A stretch of DNA of 64,000 nucleotides from Desulfococcus sp041737845 (GTDB taxonomy: Bacteria > Desulfobacterota > Desulfobacteria > Desulfobacterales > Desulfococcaceae). The stretch lies in assembly GCF_041737845.1 (NCBI RefSeq), contig NZ_JBGSQX010000115.1:1-64000 (forward strand). Reading direction: 5' to 3'. The translations under genes were made by a program, and so were the position numbers. Shown piece by piece: positions 7,919 to 15,686 of this stretch. The notes beneath the pieces were generated by a model. The model was not told the origin of the DNA. It made no database searches and saw only the letters and a list, made by a program, of their open reading frames with translations. Within the stretch, counting starts at the first letter, position 1; each line of letters starts with the position of its first letter.

Positions 7919-10282
7919 ATGTCAGAGGGATACCGCAGAATGAAGATGCCGCGACAACAACAGGGAATCCATAGAGGGGCGCGGACCGAAAGACAGAACG
8001 ATGCCCCGGAACTCCCAGGGGAGGTCATCCGCCGGATCGACGCCATCCTTCGAGGGGCCTGCGAAGACCTCCGGGAGACGCTTTACGAGCACGAAGTCTA
8101 CGACATTCTGAATCATATCGGGCTCGCCACCCCGAGGTATGCCTTCATCGCCTCTCCGGAGCAGGTCGACGACGCCGTGCTGCATCCTTTCAACAACGAT
8201 CTGATGCTCAAGGTCGTCTCCCCTTCCATCGCCCACAAACAGCAGTTGGGCGGCGTGAAGAAGGTCCGCCATCACGACCCCCTCTTCATCCGGTTCATCC
8301 TTGACCAGATGGAAAAGGAGGTCCTTTCCCATTTCAAAGCGCCGGACCTTCCTGAAATCCGGGGATTTCTTATCGTGGAATATATCCCGCATACCCAGGC
8401 TTTGGGCTATGAGGTGCTTTTCGGATTCAAGGAGGACCCGGCCTTTGGTCCGGTGCTGACACTGAGCAAAGGCGGGGACGACGCTGAATTTTTCGCCAGA
8501 TATTATGATCCGGCCAACCTCTCCCTTGCGCCCCTTACCCTGGAGGAGGCGCTGGAGATGGTCCAAGCCCTCAACATCCGGCATAAATTCGAATCCATCG
8601 GGCGCCTTGAATATCTCACCTATTTCGCCGAAGCCGCTTCGAAGTTGAGCCGTCTGGCCTATCATTACTCCTTTGTGGCCGAAAACCGGCCCGAGTTCAT
8701 CATCACGGCCCTGGACGTCAACCCCTTTGTCATCACCTCGGACCATCGCTTCGTGGCCGTGGACGGATTTGCCCGGTTCCACCCGGGCCGCCGGGAAACG
8801 AAAATCGTCCCGCCCGTCAACACCGACCGCCTGGAAGGGTTTTTCAATCCCCGCGGCATCGCCGTCATCGGCGTGTCATCCGATCCTGAAAAACACAGCC
8901 TCGGGCGGAACATCGCCCACCAGATCCATGACCTGGGCCGGAAGGACCTCTACCTCGTGAACCCGAAAGGCGGGAACCTCCGGATCGACGGCGTCGACTA
9001 TCCCCTCTACCCGTCCCTCAGGGAGGTGCCGCACCCCGTAGACCTGGCGGTGTATGCGGCGCCGGCCCGGGCCGCCCCGGAATTTCTCCGCACCATCGAA
9101 AACAAGGTCGAAAAAGCCCTCATCCTGATCTCCGGCATCCCCTCCGAGGTCGATTATGCCGAATACGCCCGCCAGCTCGATGCGGCGACGCCCGAGGGGC
9201 TTCGCGTCATCGGCCCCAACTGCATGGGGGTGTTTTATGCCCCCGATGCGGAGAGCCAGGGGCTCAACACCCTGTTCATCGAGGAGAAGCGTCTGGATCT
9301 GGGGTATTCGAGCGCGGGCAACACGGTTCTGCTCACCCAGAGCGGCGCCTTCTCGGTGACGGCCATCGACAAATTCCAGCGGTCCCGGCTGTTCAAGGCC
9401 ATCGTCAGCTTCGGCAACAAATATGACGTCAAGATCCCGGACCTCATCGCCTACTTCTCGAAAAAGCCCGGCATCGACCTTATTTCTCTCTACATCGAGG
9501 GCCTCGATCCCGGCGAAGGGCGCGGATTTTTTCAACTGGTCCGGAGGCTTTCCCTGCCCATCATCGTCTACAAATCGGGAAAGACCGATGCCGGCGCGCG
9601 GATCGCCGCATCCCACACCGCCTCCATGTCGGGGAGCTACGACGTGTTCCGGGCGGCCTGCCGGCAGGCGGGGGTCATCCTGGCCGAAAACATCGAGGAC
9701 CACTACGACGCCGTCAAGGCATTCTCCCTGCTCTCCCGCAAACCGCCCTCGGGAAACCGCGTGGCCGGAGTGGTGAACGCCGGGTTCGAATCGGCCGTGG
9801 GCGCCGACGAGCTGGCCCATCTGACCCCGGCCCAACTCTCCCCCGAAACCATCACGGCGCTGCGGGGTCTCGACGCGGGCGGGCTGGTGGACACCCGGTC
9901 GTCTTTTCTGGACATCACCCCCATGGCCGACGACCGCATGTACGGGGATTTCGTCCGCAGGGTACTTTGGGACGAAAACGTGGACTGCCTCTTTGTTTCG
10001 GTCATTCCCCACACCGATGCACTCAAAACCCTGCCGGAGAACTGCCGCGATCCGGACAGCCTAGCCAACCGCCTGGTGGCGATTGCCGGGTCTTCCCCCA
10101 AGCCCATAGTGGTGTCGGTGAACGCGGGGAGATATTACCAGGATTTCGTCAATATTTTAGAGGAAAACGGCCTGCCGGTCTATGCGGACATCCGGTCGGC
10201 CATCCGGTCCCTGGACCGGTTCACGGCCTTCCACCTCTCCCGCCGGAAGCAGGGCCGGCCGAAGCGTTTCAAGAACCAGTGA
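7919..10282 (+). CDS. Fused ADP-forming acyl-CoA synthetase (acetate--CoA ligase type)
   Basis: 787 aa from the ATG at 7919, which has GGGGAG eight bases upstream. The N-terminal ~270 residues form an ATP-grasp (beta-subunit-like) domain with the pattern DLMLKVVSPSIAHKQQLGGV. This is followed by a CoA-binding Rossmann domain beginning FFNPRGIAVIGVSSDP (about residue 302), then the succinyl-CoA ligase-like domain with TQSGAFSV and the phosphohistidine motif AASHTASMSG (His about residue 566). These enzymes interconvert acyl-CoA, ADP and phosphate with acid, CoA and ATP, allowing substrate-level phosphorylation or acid activation. The domain order, ATP-grasp first, is the reverse of the usual single-chain Acd arrangement but occurs in some bacterial fusions. 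It is monocistronic with its own promoter; the acyl substrate cannot be read from sequence. Confidence 0.88.
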   Translation: MSEGYRRMKMPRQQQGIHRGARTERQNDAPELPGEVIRRIDAILRGACEDLRETLYEHEVYDILNHIGLATPRYAFIASPEQVDDAVLHPFNNDLMLKVVSPSIAHKQQLGGVKKVRHHDPLFIRFILDQMEKEVLSHFKAPDLPEIRGFLIVEYIPHTQALGYEVLFGFKEDPAFGPVLTLSKGGDDAEFFARYYDPANLSLAPLTLEEALEMVQALNIRHKFESIGRLEYLTYFAEAASKLSRLAYHYSFVAENRPEFIITALDVNPFVITSDHRFVAVDGFARFHPGRRETKIVPPVNTDRLEGFFNPRGIAVIGVSSDPEKHSLGRNIAHQIHDLGRKDLYLVNPKGGNLRIDGVDYPLYPSLREVPHPVDLAVYAAPARAAPEFLRTIENKVEKALILISGIPSEVDYAEYARQLDAATPEGLRVIGPNCMGVFYAPDAESQGLNTLFIEEKRLDLGYSSAGNTVLLTQSGAFSVTAIDKFQRSRLFKAIVSFGNKYDVKIPDLIAYFSKKPGIDLISLYIEGLDPGEGRGFFQLVRRLSLPIIVYKSGKTDAGARIAASHTASMSGSYDVFRAACRQAGVILAENIEDHYDAVKAFSLLSRKPPSGNRVAGVVNAGFESAVGADELAHLTPAQLSPETITALRGLDAGGLVDTRSSFLDITPMADDRMYGDFVRRVLWDENVDCLFVSVIPHTDALKTLPENCRDPDSLANRLVAIAGSSPKPIVVSVNAGRYYQDFVNILEENGLPVYADIRSAIRSLDRFTAFHLSRRKQGRPKRFKNQ

Positions 10283-10335
10283 CGCCCGGGCGGGACCTCA
10301 CCGAAAGGGGCCCGCACCCGAGGGGCTGCGGGAAA

Positions 10336-11487
10336 TCAACGGCTGCGGGTCACGCCGGCAAGCTTCTTCAGTTTCAGGGCGATCTGGTTGATGACCGCAA
10401 CCTGGTCGCTGATGTTCTTGGCATGGGCGTAGAGGGCGTTGTCTTTCCGGGAGTTCATCAGGACATCCCGCGAGGCATCCATGGCCATCAGGGGCTCCTG
10501 CAGTTCATTATAGAATGCCCGGGCCAGCTTGCCGATGCTCTCGTTCCGCTCCTGGCGGATGAGTGCCTCCTCCGAGGCGATTTCATCGGAAATGTCCTCG
10601 ATCATCCCCAGGACGCCGATCACCGTTCCCTCTTCATCGTGAAAGGGGAATGAGCCGGCGTCCCATGAAATCGTCTTGCCCGCCTTCTCGTCGAACTCCT
10701 CGATCACCTCGAAGCCCGGCGAGTTGGTTTCCATGGCGAACTCCCCGTAGCGTTTGAGCAGCCCGGCGTAAGGCCACGGCAGTTCGTCGTCGGTTTTGCC
10801 GACAATGTTCTTGGGGTCTTCCACCCCCGCGAGCTTGGAGAAATTCCTGTTGCAGCCGAGATAAGCGGAATTGGCGTCCTTCCAGAAAATGCACTGGGGG
10901 ATGTTGTCCATGGCAATCTGAAGGATCTCCCGGGAATCCCGGAGAGCCTTCTCGGCCCGGCGTTTTTCTTCGACCTCCTGCTGCAGCCGCTGATTGGACG
11001 CCATCAGCTCGCGGGTCCGCTCCTCGACGATCTCCTTGAGGCGGTCTTTTGCCTGCTGGAGGACGGACTGAATCCGCCGGCTCTCCGCCAGCTCCCGCTC
11101 CTTCTGGATGAGCTGGTATTGCCGGACGCCGGCCTCAAGGGCGCCATGGAGGTCATCCGGCTTGCAGGGCTTGGTCAGAAACCGGAAGATATACCCTTCG
11201 TTGACCGCCTCCATAACAATGTTCAGATCCGCATACCCGGTGAGCATCATCCGGACACTCTCGGCCGAGGCCTCCCTTACCCGGGACAGAAAATCGATTC
11301 CGTCCATTCCCGGCATGCGAAAATCGGAAATGATGACCGCATACGGCCCGTTCCGGCCGACCATGGTCATTGCAAGTTCACCGTCTTTTGCGATGTCCAC
11401 ATCGAATGACTTTTTGAGATGCCGCCGGTAGGCATCCAGCATCTTGGCGTCGTCATCGACGATTAATATTTTTTCCCGTCCCACCAT
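10336..11487 (-). CDS. REC-PAS protein with degenerate histidine-kinase remnant
   Basis: 383 aa starting at MVGREKILIVDDD, with AGGAGGT a few bases upstream; the frame extends 51 codons further but that stretch is leader. The receiver domain (residues ~5-120) has the DDD acidic patch, phospho-Asp in IISDFRMPGMDG, Thr in LTGYAD and Lys in LTKPCKPDD. A long charged coiled coil (~135-205) leads to a PAS domain (~210-330; IPQCIFWKDANSAYLGCNRNF). The C-terminus resembles a DHp helix (NESIGKLARAFYNELQEPL), but the phospho-acceptor His is replaced by Asn and there is no HATPase domain. It therefore cannot be an ordinary kinase; it may sense a ligand through PAS and signal through its receiver domain. 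It is divergent from hisS. Confidence 0.85.
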   Translation of the reverse strand: MVGREKILIVDDDAKMLDAYRRHLKKSFDVDIAKDGELAMTMVGRNGPYAVIISDFRMPGMDGIDFLSRVREASAESVRMMLTGYADLNIVMEAVNEGYIFRFLTKPCKPDDLHGALEAGVRQYQLIQKERELAESRRIQSVLQQAKDRLKEIVEERTRELMASNQRLQQEVEEKRRAEKALRDSREILQIAMDNIPQCIFWKDANSAYLGCNRNFSKLAGVEDPKNIVGKTDDELPWPYAGLLKRYGEFAMETNSPGFEVIEEFDEKAGKTISWDAGSFPFHDEEGTVIGVLGMIEDISDEIASEEALIRQERNESIGKLARAFYNELQEPLMAMDASRDVLMNSRKDNALYAHAKNISDQVAVINQIALKLKKLAGVTRSR

Positions 11488-11607
11488 CCAACCTCCTGTG
11501 TGCGAGATATCTTTCGCGCCATGGGCGGCAACCCCTTTCCGAGCCCGGGCCGGCCGGAGGCTTTGCCCGGAAGCCATCTCCCGAAAAGGCTTTTTGTTAT
11601 AATTTTG

Positions 11608-11636
11608 TTTATACATTAAACGGATAAGGGGTTCAA
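11608..11636 (-). promoter_or_regulatory. Promoter for the REC-PAS gene
   Basis: On the minus strand, TTGAAC (plus 11631-11636), 17-bp spacer, TATAAA (plus 11608-11613). It predicts a leader of about 110 nt upstream of the ATG at 11487. Confidence 0.6.
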
Positions 11637-11703
11637 GCATTTATATGCCATGGGTTTTTTTGCGGAACCGTCAAAATTATTCACGGAAATCCGCGCATCA
11701 GTA

Positions 11704-11732
11704 TTGACTAAGGCGGCATCTCCCGCTAATAT
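11704..11732 (+). promoter_or_regulatory. Promoter for hisS
   Basis: TTGACT at 11704-11709, 17-bp spacer, TAATAT at 11727-11732. Predicted start about 11739, fifty bases before the hisS ATG. It probably also serves aspS, which follows 20 bp after hisS. Confidence 0.65.
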
Positions 11733-11788
11733 GCCACGCTTATGCAAAATCCTTGATATTGATATGATCTGAGGAAACCCAAGGCGTC

Positions 11789-13045
11789 ATGATACAGCTC
11801 ATCAGAGGATTCAAAGACATTTTGCCCGGGGAAGCGGAGCTCTGGCAGGAGATCGAACGGGTCTCCCGCGACCTTTTCGAGAGCTTCGGCTTCAAGGAAA
11901 TCCGCATCCCCGTCATGGAGAAAACCGAGCTCTTCGCGAGGAGCATCGGGGAGCACACGGACATCGTGGAAAAGGAGATGTATACCTTTCCCGACCGGAA
12001 GGGAGACCTCATCACCCTTCGCCCAGAGGCCACCGCGTCCATCGTCCGGTCTTACGTGCAGCACAAGATGTATGCCGCCGATCCGGTCCGGAAATTCTAT
12101 ACCATCGGCCCCATGTTTCGACGCGAGCGGCCCCAGAAGGGACGCTACCGCCAATTTTACCAGATCAACGCGGAGGTCATCGGCGTCGACGCCCCGTATA
12201 TCGACGCCCAGTTGATCTTCCTGCTGGCCACCCTGCTGGAGCGCCTGAAGGTCACGGATGTGGCGGCCCACATCAACTCCCTGGGATGCCCCGAATGCCG
12301 CCCGGCCTTCCGGGAAGCCCTGACCGCACTGCTGGACGGAAAAAAGGAGCGCCTCTGCGAGGACTGCGCGCGCCGGAGCGGCACGAACCCGCTCCGGGTG
12401 CTGGACTGCAAGGTCCCCGCATGCCGCGAAGCCATGGCCGACGCACCGTCCCTGCTTGAATATCTCTGCGAGGGCTGCAAGGCCCATTTTGACTCGGTCC
12501 AGCGGTCCCTGAACCGCCTGGGCGTGCCGTTCGTGATCGACAAGAAGCTGGTGCGGGGGCTCGACTACTACACGCGGACCACCTTCGAAATCCAGACCGG
12601 GGCCCTGGGCGCCCAGAGCGCCGTCGCCGGCGGAGGCCGGTACGACGGCCTCATCAAGATGCTCGACGGCCCCGACACGCCGGCCATCGGCTTCGCCATC
12701 GGCCTCGACCGGCTTGCCGAGATCGTGGGCCTCCGCCAGGCGGACCTGGAAAAAAAGCCCCGGCTGTTCATCGCGGCCCTGGGGGATGCCTGCGCCGAAA
12801 AGGCCTTTGACTGGATCTGCCGGCTGGGGCTTGCCGGCGTCCACGCGGAGATGGACATGGCGGACAGGAGCCTCAAGAGCCAGATGAAGCAGGCCGACCG
12901 CTGCGGGGCCGACCTGGTGCTGATCCTGGGGGAGAGCGAACTCGCCTCCGGAAGCGCCGTCCTGCGGAACATGCGGACGAAAGAGCAGGCCGCCGTCGTC
13001 ATCGACGACCAGACCGCGGCGCGCCTTCTCGCCCACATTCAATGA
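11789..13045 (+). CDS. hisS: Histidyl-tRNA synthetase
   Basis: 418 aa, normal length for bacterial HisRS. Class II motifs are visible: IRGFKDILPGEAELW at the N-terminus (motif 1 region), motif 2 FYTIGPMFRRERPQKGRYRQF (about residues 106-126), the HisRS-specific LVRGLDYYTRTTFEI and AGGRYDGLI signatures (about 255-290), and motif 3 AIGFAIGLDRL. The C-terminal anticodon-binding domain (~330-418) contains the usual LGL...AEMDMADRSLKSQMKQADR pattern. It charges tRNA-His with histidine in the cytoplasm. It has its own sigma70-type promoter upstream and is closely followed by aspS (20 bp, with AAGGAG in the gap), so the two synthetases are probably co-transcribed. Confidence 0.97.
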   Translation: MIQLIRGFKDILPGEAELWQEIERVSRDLFESFGFKEIRIPVMEKTELFARSIGEHTDIVEKEMYTFPDRKGDLITLRPEATASIVRSYVQHKMYAADPVRKFYTIGPMFRRERPQKGRYRQFYQINAEVIGVDAPYIDAQLIFLLATLLERLKVTDVAAHINSLGCPECRPAFREALTALLDGKKERLCEDCARRSGTNPLRVLDCKVPACREAMADAPSLLEYLCEGCKAHFDSVQRSLNRLGVPFVIDKKLVRGLDYYTRTTFEIQTGALGAQSAVAGGGRYDGLIKMLDGPDTPAIGFAIGLDRLAEIVGLRQADLEKKPRLFIAALGDACAEKAFDWICRLGLAGVHAEMDMADRSLKSQMKQADRCGADLVLILGESELASGSAVLRNMRTKEQAAVVIDDQTAARLLAHIQ

Positions 13046-13065
13046 ACTAATAAGGAGACCATTCA

Positions 13066-14859
13066 TTGTCGGATATTCTTGGTGATATGCGCCGGACCCA
13101 TCGATGCGGTGAGCTGGGCGCGAAAGACACCGGTAAGGACGTCGTGCTGATGGGCTGGGTTCAGCGCCGAAGGGACCACGGCGGCGTCATCTTCATCGAC
13201 CTCAGGGACCGCCAGGGCATCACCCAGGTGGTCTTCAACCCCGAGATCGACCTCGCTTTCCACGAGAAGGCCCACGACCTGAGAAACGAATACGTCATCG
13301 GCATCCGGGGAAGGGTCGAAGCGCGGCCGGAAGGCATGGTCAACCCCAACCTCGCCACGGGCGAGATCGAGGTGATGGCCCGCGAGCTCCGAATCTTCAA
13401 CGCCGCCGAGACGCCGCCCTTCATGGTTGAAGACCGGATCGAGGTGTCGGAAAGCATCCGGCTCAAGAACCGGCACATCGACCTCCGGCGGCCCAGCCTC
13501 CAGCGGAACATCATCATCCGGCACCAGGCGTCGGTGGCGATCCGGAACTACCTCAACAGCCTGGGATTTCTCGACCTGGAAACCCCCATCCTCACCCGGA
13601 GCACCCCCGAGGGCGCGCGGGACTACCTGGTGCCCAGCCGGGTCAACCCCGGCCAGTTCTACGCCCTGCCCCAGTCGCCGCAGCTCTTCAAGCAGCTCTT
13701 CATGATCGCCGGATTCGACCGGTACTACCAGATCGTCCGCTGTTTCCGGGACGAAGACCTCCGGGCAGACCGCCAGCCCGAGTTCACCCAGATCGACATG
13801 GAGATGTCCTTCGTGGGCGAGGAAGACATCATGGCCGTCTCAGAGGGCATGATCCAGGTGCTCTTCAAGGAGATTCTGGGCCGGGACCTTGAACTCCCCT
13901 TCCCCCGCCTGACCTATCCGGAGGCCATCTCCCGCTACGGCCTCGACAAGCCGGACATCCGCTTCGGCCTCGAACTGACGGACCTCTCCGACATCGTCGG
14001 CGGCTCCGGATTCAAGGTCTTCTCCTCCGTCGTGAAAAGCGGCGGGGTCGTCAAGGCCATCATCGTCAAGGGCGGCGGCGATTTCACCCGGAAGGAGCTG
14101 GACGACCTGACCGAATTCGTCGCGGTCTACCGGGCCAAGGGCATGGCCTGGATCAAGGTCAGGGACGACGGCTGGCAGTCCCCCATCGCCAAATTCTTCA
14201 CGGAGGAGGAAAAGCGGGCCATGACCGAACGGCTCGGCATGGCGCCCGGGGACCTGGTCCTCTTCGGCGCGGACGACGCCCGGATTGTCCACGACAGCCT
14301 GGGGAACCTGAGAAACCACCTGGGCCGGAAGCTGGGCCTCATCGACGACAACACCTACGCCTTCACCTGGGTCACCGACTTCCCCATGCTCGAGTACGAC
14401 GAAACCGAAAAACGCTATCAGGCCCTCCACCACCCGTTCACCGCGCCCTTTGAGGCCGACTGCGACAAACTGGAGACCGATCCCCCGGCCGTCCGGTCCC
14501 GGGCCTACGACCTCGTGCTGAACGGCTTCGAGATCGGCGGCGGCAGCATCCGCGTCCACCAGGTCGACCTCCAGCGGCGGATCTTCCAGGCCCTGGGCAT
14601 GGCGCCCGCGGAATATGAAGAGAAGTTCGGGTTTCTTCTCCAGGCCCTCGAATCGGGCGCCCCGCCCCACGGCGGCATCGCCTTCGGCTTCGACCGCCTG
14701 GTGATGCTCCTCTGCGGGGAATCCTCCATCCGGGACGTCATCGCCTTCCCCAAAACCCAGCGGGCCGCCTGCCTCTTGACCGGCGCCCCGGCGGATGTCG
14801 CCAAAGCCCAGTTGAACGAGCTGTCCCTCAAAGTGAGAAAGGTCCAGATGGAGAACTGA
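13066..14859 (+). CDS. aspS: Aspartyl-tRNA synthetase, probably non-discriminating (Asp/Asn)
   Basis: 597 aa from a TTG start at 13066 preceded by AAGGAGACC. The N-terminal OB-fold anticodon domain contains GWVQRRRDHGGVIFIDLRDRQ in two overlapping parts. Class II motif 1 (FLDLETPILTRSTPEGARDY), motif 2 (QIVRCFRDEDLRADRQPEFTQ) and motif 3 (GIAFGFDRLVML) are present, and the bacterial GAD insertion lies between motifs 2 and 3. The RRRDHGG stretch has His where E. coli AspRS (RRRDLGS) has Leu; in characterised enzymes a His here goes with charging of both tRNA-Asp and tRNA-Asn. That would feed the GatCAB amidotransferase pathway. The tRNA-Asn gene lies 84 bp downstream, a suggestive but possibly accidental neighbour. 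Confidence 0.96.
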   Translation: MSDILGDMRRTHRCGELGAKDTGKDVVLMGWVQRRRDHGGVIFIDLRDRQGITQVVFNPEIDLAFHEKAHDLRNEYVIGIRGRVEARPEGMVNPNLATGEIEVMARELRIFNAAETPPFMVEDRIEVSESIRLKNRHIDLRRPSLQRNIIIRHQASVAIRNYLNSLGFLDLETPILTRSTPEGARDYLVPSRVNPGQFYALPQSPQLFKQLFMIAGFDRYYQIVRCFRDEDLRADRQPEFTQIDMEMSFVGEEDIMAVSEGMIQVLFKEILGRDLELPFPRLTYPEAISRYGLDKPDIRFGLELTDLSDIVGGSGFKVFSSVVKSGGVVKAIIVKGGGDFTRKELDDLTEFVAVYRAKGMAWIKVRDDGWQSPIAKFFTEEEKRAMTERLGMAPGDLVLFGADDARIVHDSLGNLRNHLGRKLGLIDDNTYAFTWVTDFPMLEYDETEKRYQALHHPFTAPFEADCDKLETDPPAVRSRAYDLVLNGFEIGGGSIRVHQVDLQRRIFQALGMAPAEYEEKFGFLLQALESGAPPHGGIAFGFDRLVMLLCGESSIRDVIAFPKTQRAACLLTGAPADVAKAQLNELSLKVRKVQMEN

Positions 14860-14894
14860 CCGGGGCCGATTTTTTTCCGGGGAGCATTTTTCCC

Positions 14895-14924
14895 TTGACT
14901 TCATCCCCGATGTTCAATTATATA
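14895..14924 (+). promoter_or_regulatory. Promoter of tRNA-Asn
   Basis: TTGACT at 14895-14900 and TATATA at 14919-14924 (18-bp spacer; TTATAT one base earlier gives 17). The start would fall about 13 nt before the mature tRNA 5' end. Confidence 0.65.
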
Positions 14925-14943
14925 GGCTGTCGTTTTCAACCGA

Positions 14944-15019
14944 TCCCCAGTAGCTCAGTCGGCAGAGCAGGTGGCTGTTAACCACCGTGTCCGTGGTTCG
15001 AGTCCGCGCTGGGGAGCCA
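14944..15019 (+). tRNA. tRNA-Asn (GTT), CCA encoded
   Basis: The 76-nt cloverleaf closes fully: acceptor TCCCCAG (14944-14950) pairs with CTGGGGA (15009-15015), discriminator G, then encoded CCA at 15017-15019. The anticodon stem GGTGG/CCACC encloses loop CTGTTAA with anticodon GTT at 14977-14979. The T arm carries GGTTCGAGTC. It is intact, and the defence island starts about ten bases downstream, the classic position for island integration next to a tRNA. No duplicate tRNA 3' end was seen at the far side of the island. Confidence 0.97.
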
Positions 15020-15028
15020 AAAATCCAT

Positions 15029-15092
15029 CCGCTGATTTCAGCGGTTCTTGTTTGCACGCAAAACCCCGGGGAACGAGTTCCTTGGGGTTTTG
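15029..15092 (+). terminator. Tandem hairpins after tRNA-Asn
   Basis: A short hairpin CCGCTGA/TCAGCGG (15029-15044) is followed by TTCTTGTTT, then by a second stem CAAAACCCC (15059-15067) / GGGGTTTTG (15084-15092). The second has T-rich right and A-rich left flanks, so it can act in both directions. Both hairpins recur, altered, in the right-hand repeat near 28381-28455. Confidence 0.55.
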
Positions 15093-15314
15093 TCGTTTCC
15101 GCCCTGCCCGCGCCCTTTTCGCCACCTTTCATATCCTTTCCGATGCGCCGTCCCGAAGCCCGCCGTCCTAGTTCCGGGTGCACCCCTGGGGGTTGCGGGC
15201 GCTCACCGAAGATGTCCTTTTTGAATTCTCCCGTTCTCCGTTTTTTGGGGCCGCCTGGTTTAACAGCCTGGTTGCATTCGGGTGCCCATATTTTTAATTC
15301 GAAATGCAAAAAAT

Positions 15315-15328
15315 TTAATTGCGATTAA
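15315..15328. promoter_or_regulatory. Possible operator upstream of the HTH gene
   Basis: Quasi-palindrome TTAATTGCGATTAA in an A/T-rich stretch ~70 bp before the HTH start. It is largely preserved in the second repeat copy (one arm base changed). A binding site for the encoded HTH protein is a guess. Confidence 0.3.
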
Positions 15329-15400
15329 TTTTTCGGGTGTTATAGCATCTGTAATTAAGTCTATTATTATCGTTGGACATCTCTACTATAGGAAGATCCG

Positions 15401-15616
15401 ATGAAACCTATCCATCCGGATTACGCGGCATTGGTTAAAGAAGTGCGGCGCCAGCTTGCCATCAGTCAAGAGGATCTGACCCGCGAGCTTGGGGTAAGCT
15501 ATGCCACGGTCAATCGCTGGGAGAGCGGCCAAGCCAAGCCGTCCAAGCTGGCTCGGGCGCAGTTGGATGCCTTCTGCGATAGAATGACGGCACAGGGGAT
15601 GCTCGAACTGCCGTAA
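15401..15616 (+). CDS. Small XRE-type HTH regulator upstream of hsdM
   Basis: 71 aa, ribosome site AGGAAG just upstream. Nearly the whole protein is one helix-turn-helix: VRRQLAISQEDLTREL, then GVSYATVNRWESGQAKPS, with a short tail. It lies 70 bp upstream of hsdM in the same direction, the place where controller or repressor proteins of restriction-modification loci are found. A close paralogue of the same length is encoded at 28764-28979, differing at only a few positions. Likely role: control of hsd transcription, by analogy. Confidence 0.8.
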   Translation: MKPIHPDYAALVKEVRRQLAISQEDLTRELGVSYATVNRWESGQAKPSKLARAQLDAFCDRMTAQGMLELP

Positions 15617-15686
15617 AACACCAAATAAACTGCCCCATCAAGAACAGTTACTGAACCGGATGGGCGCTATCACAAAGGAACGGGGA

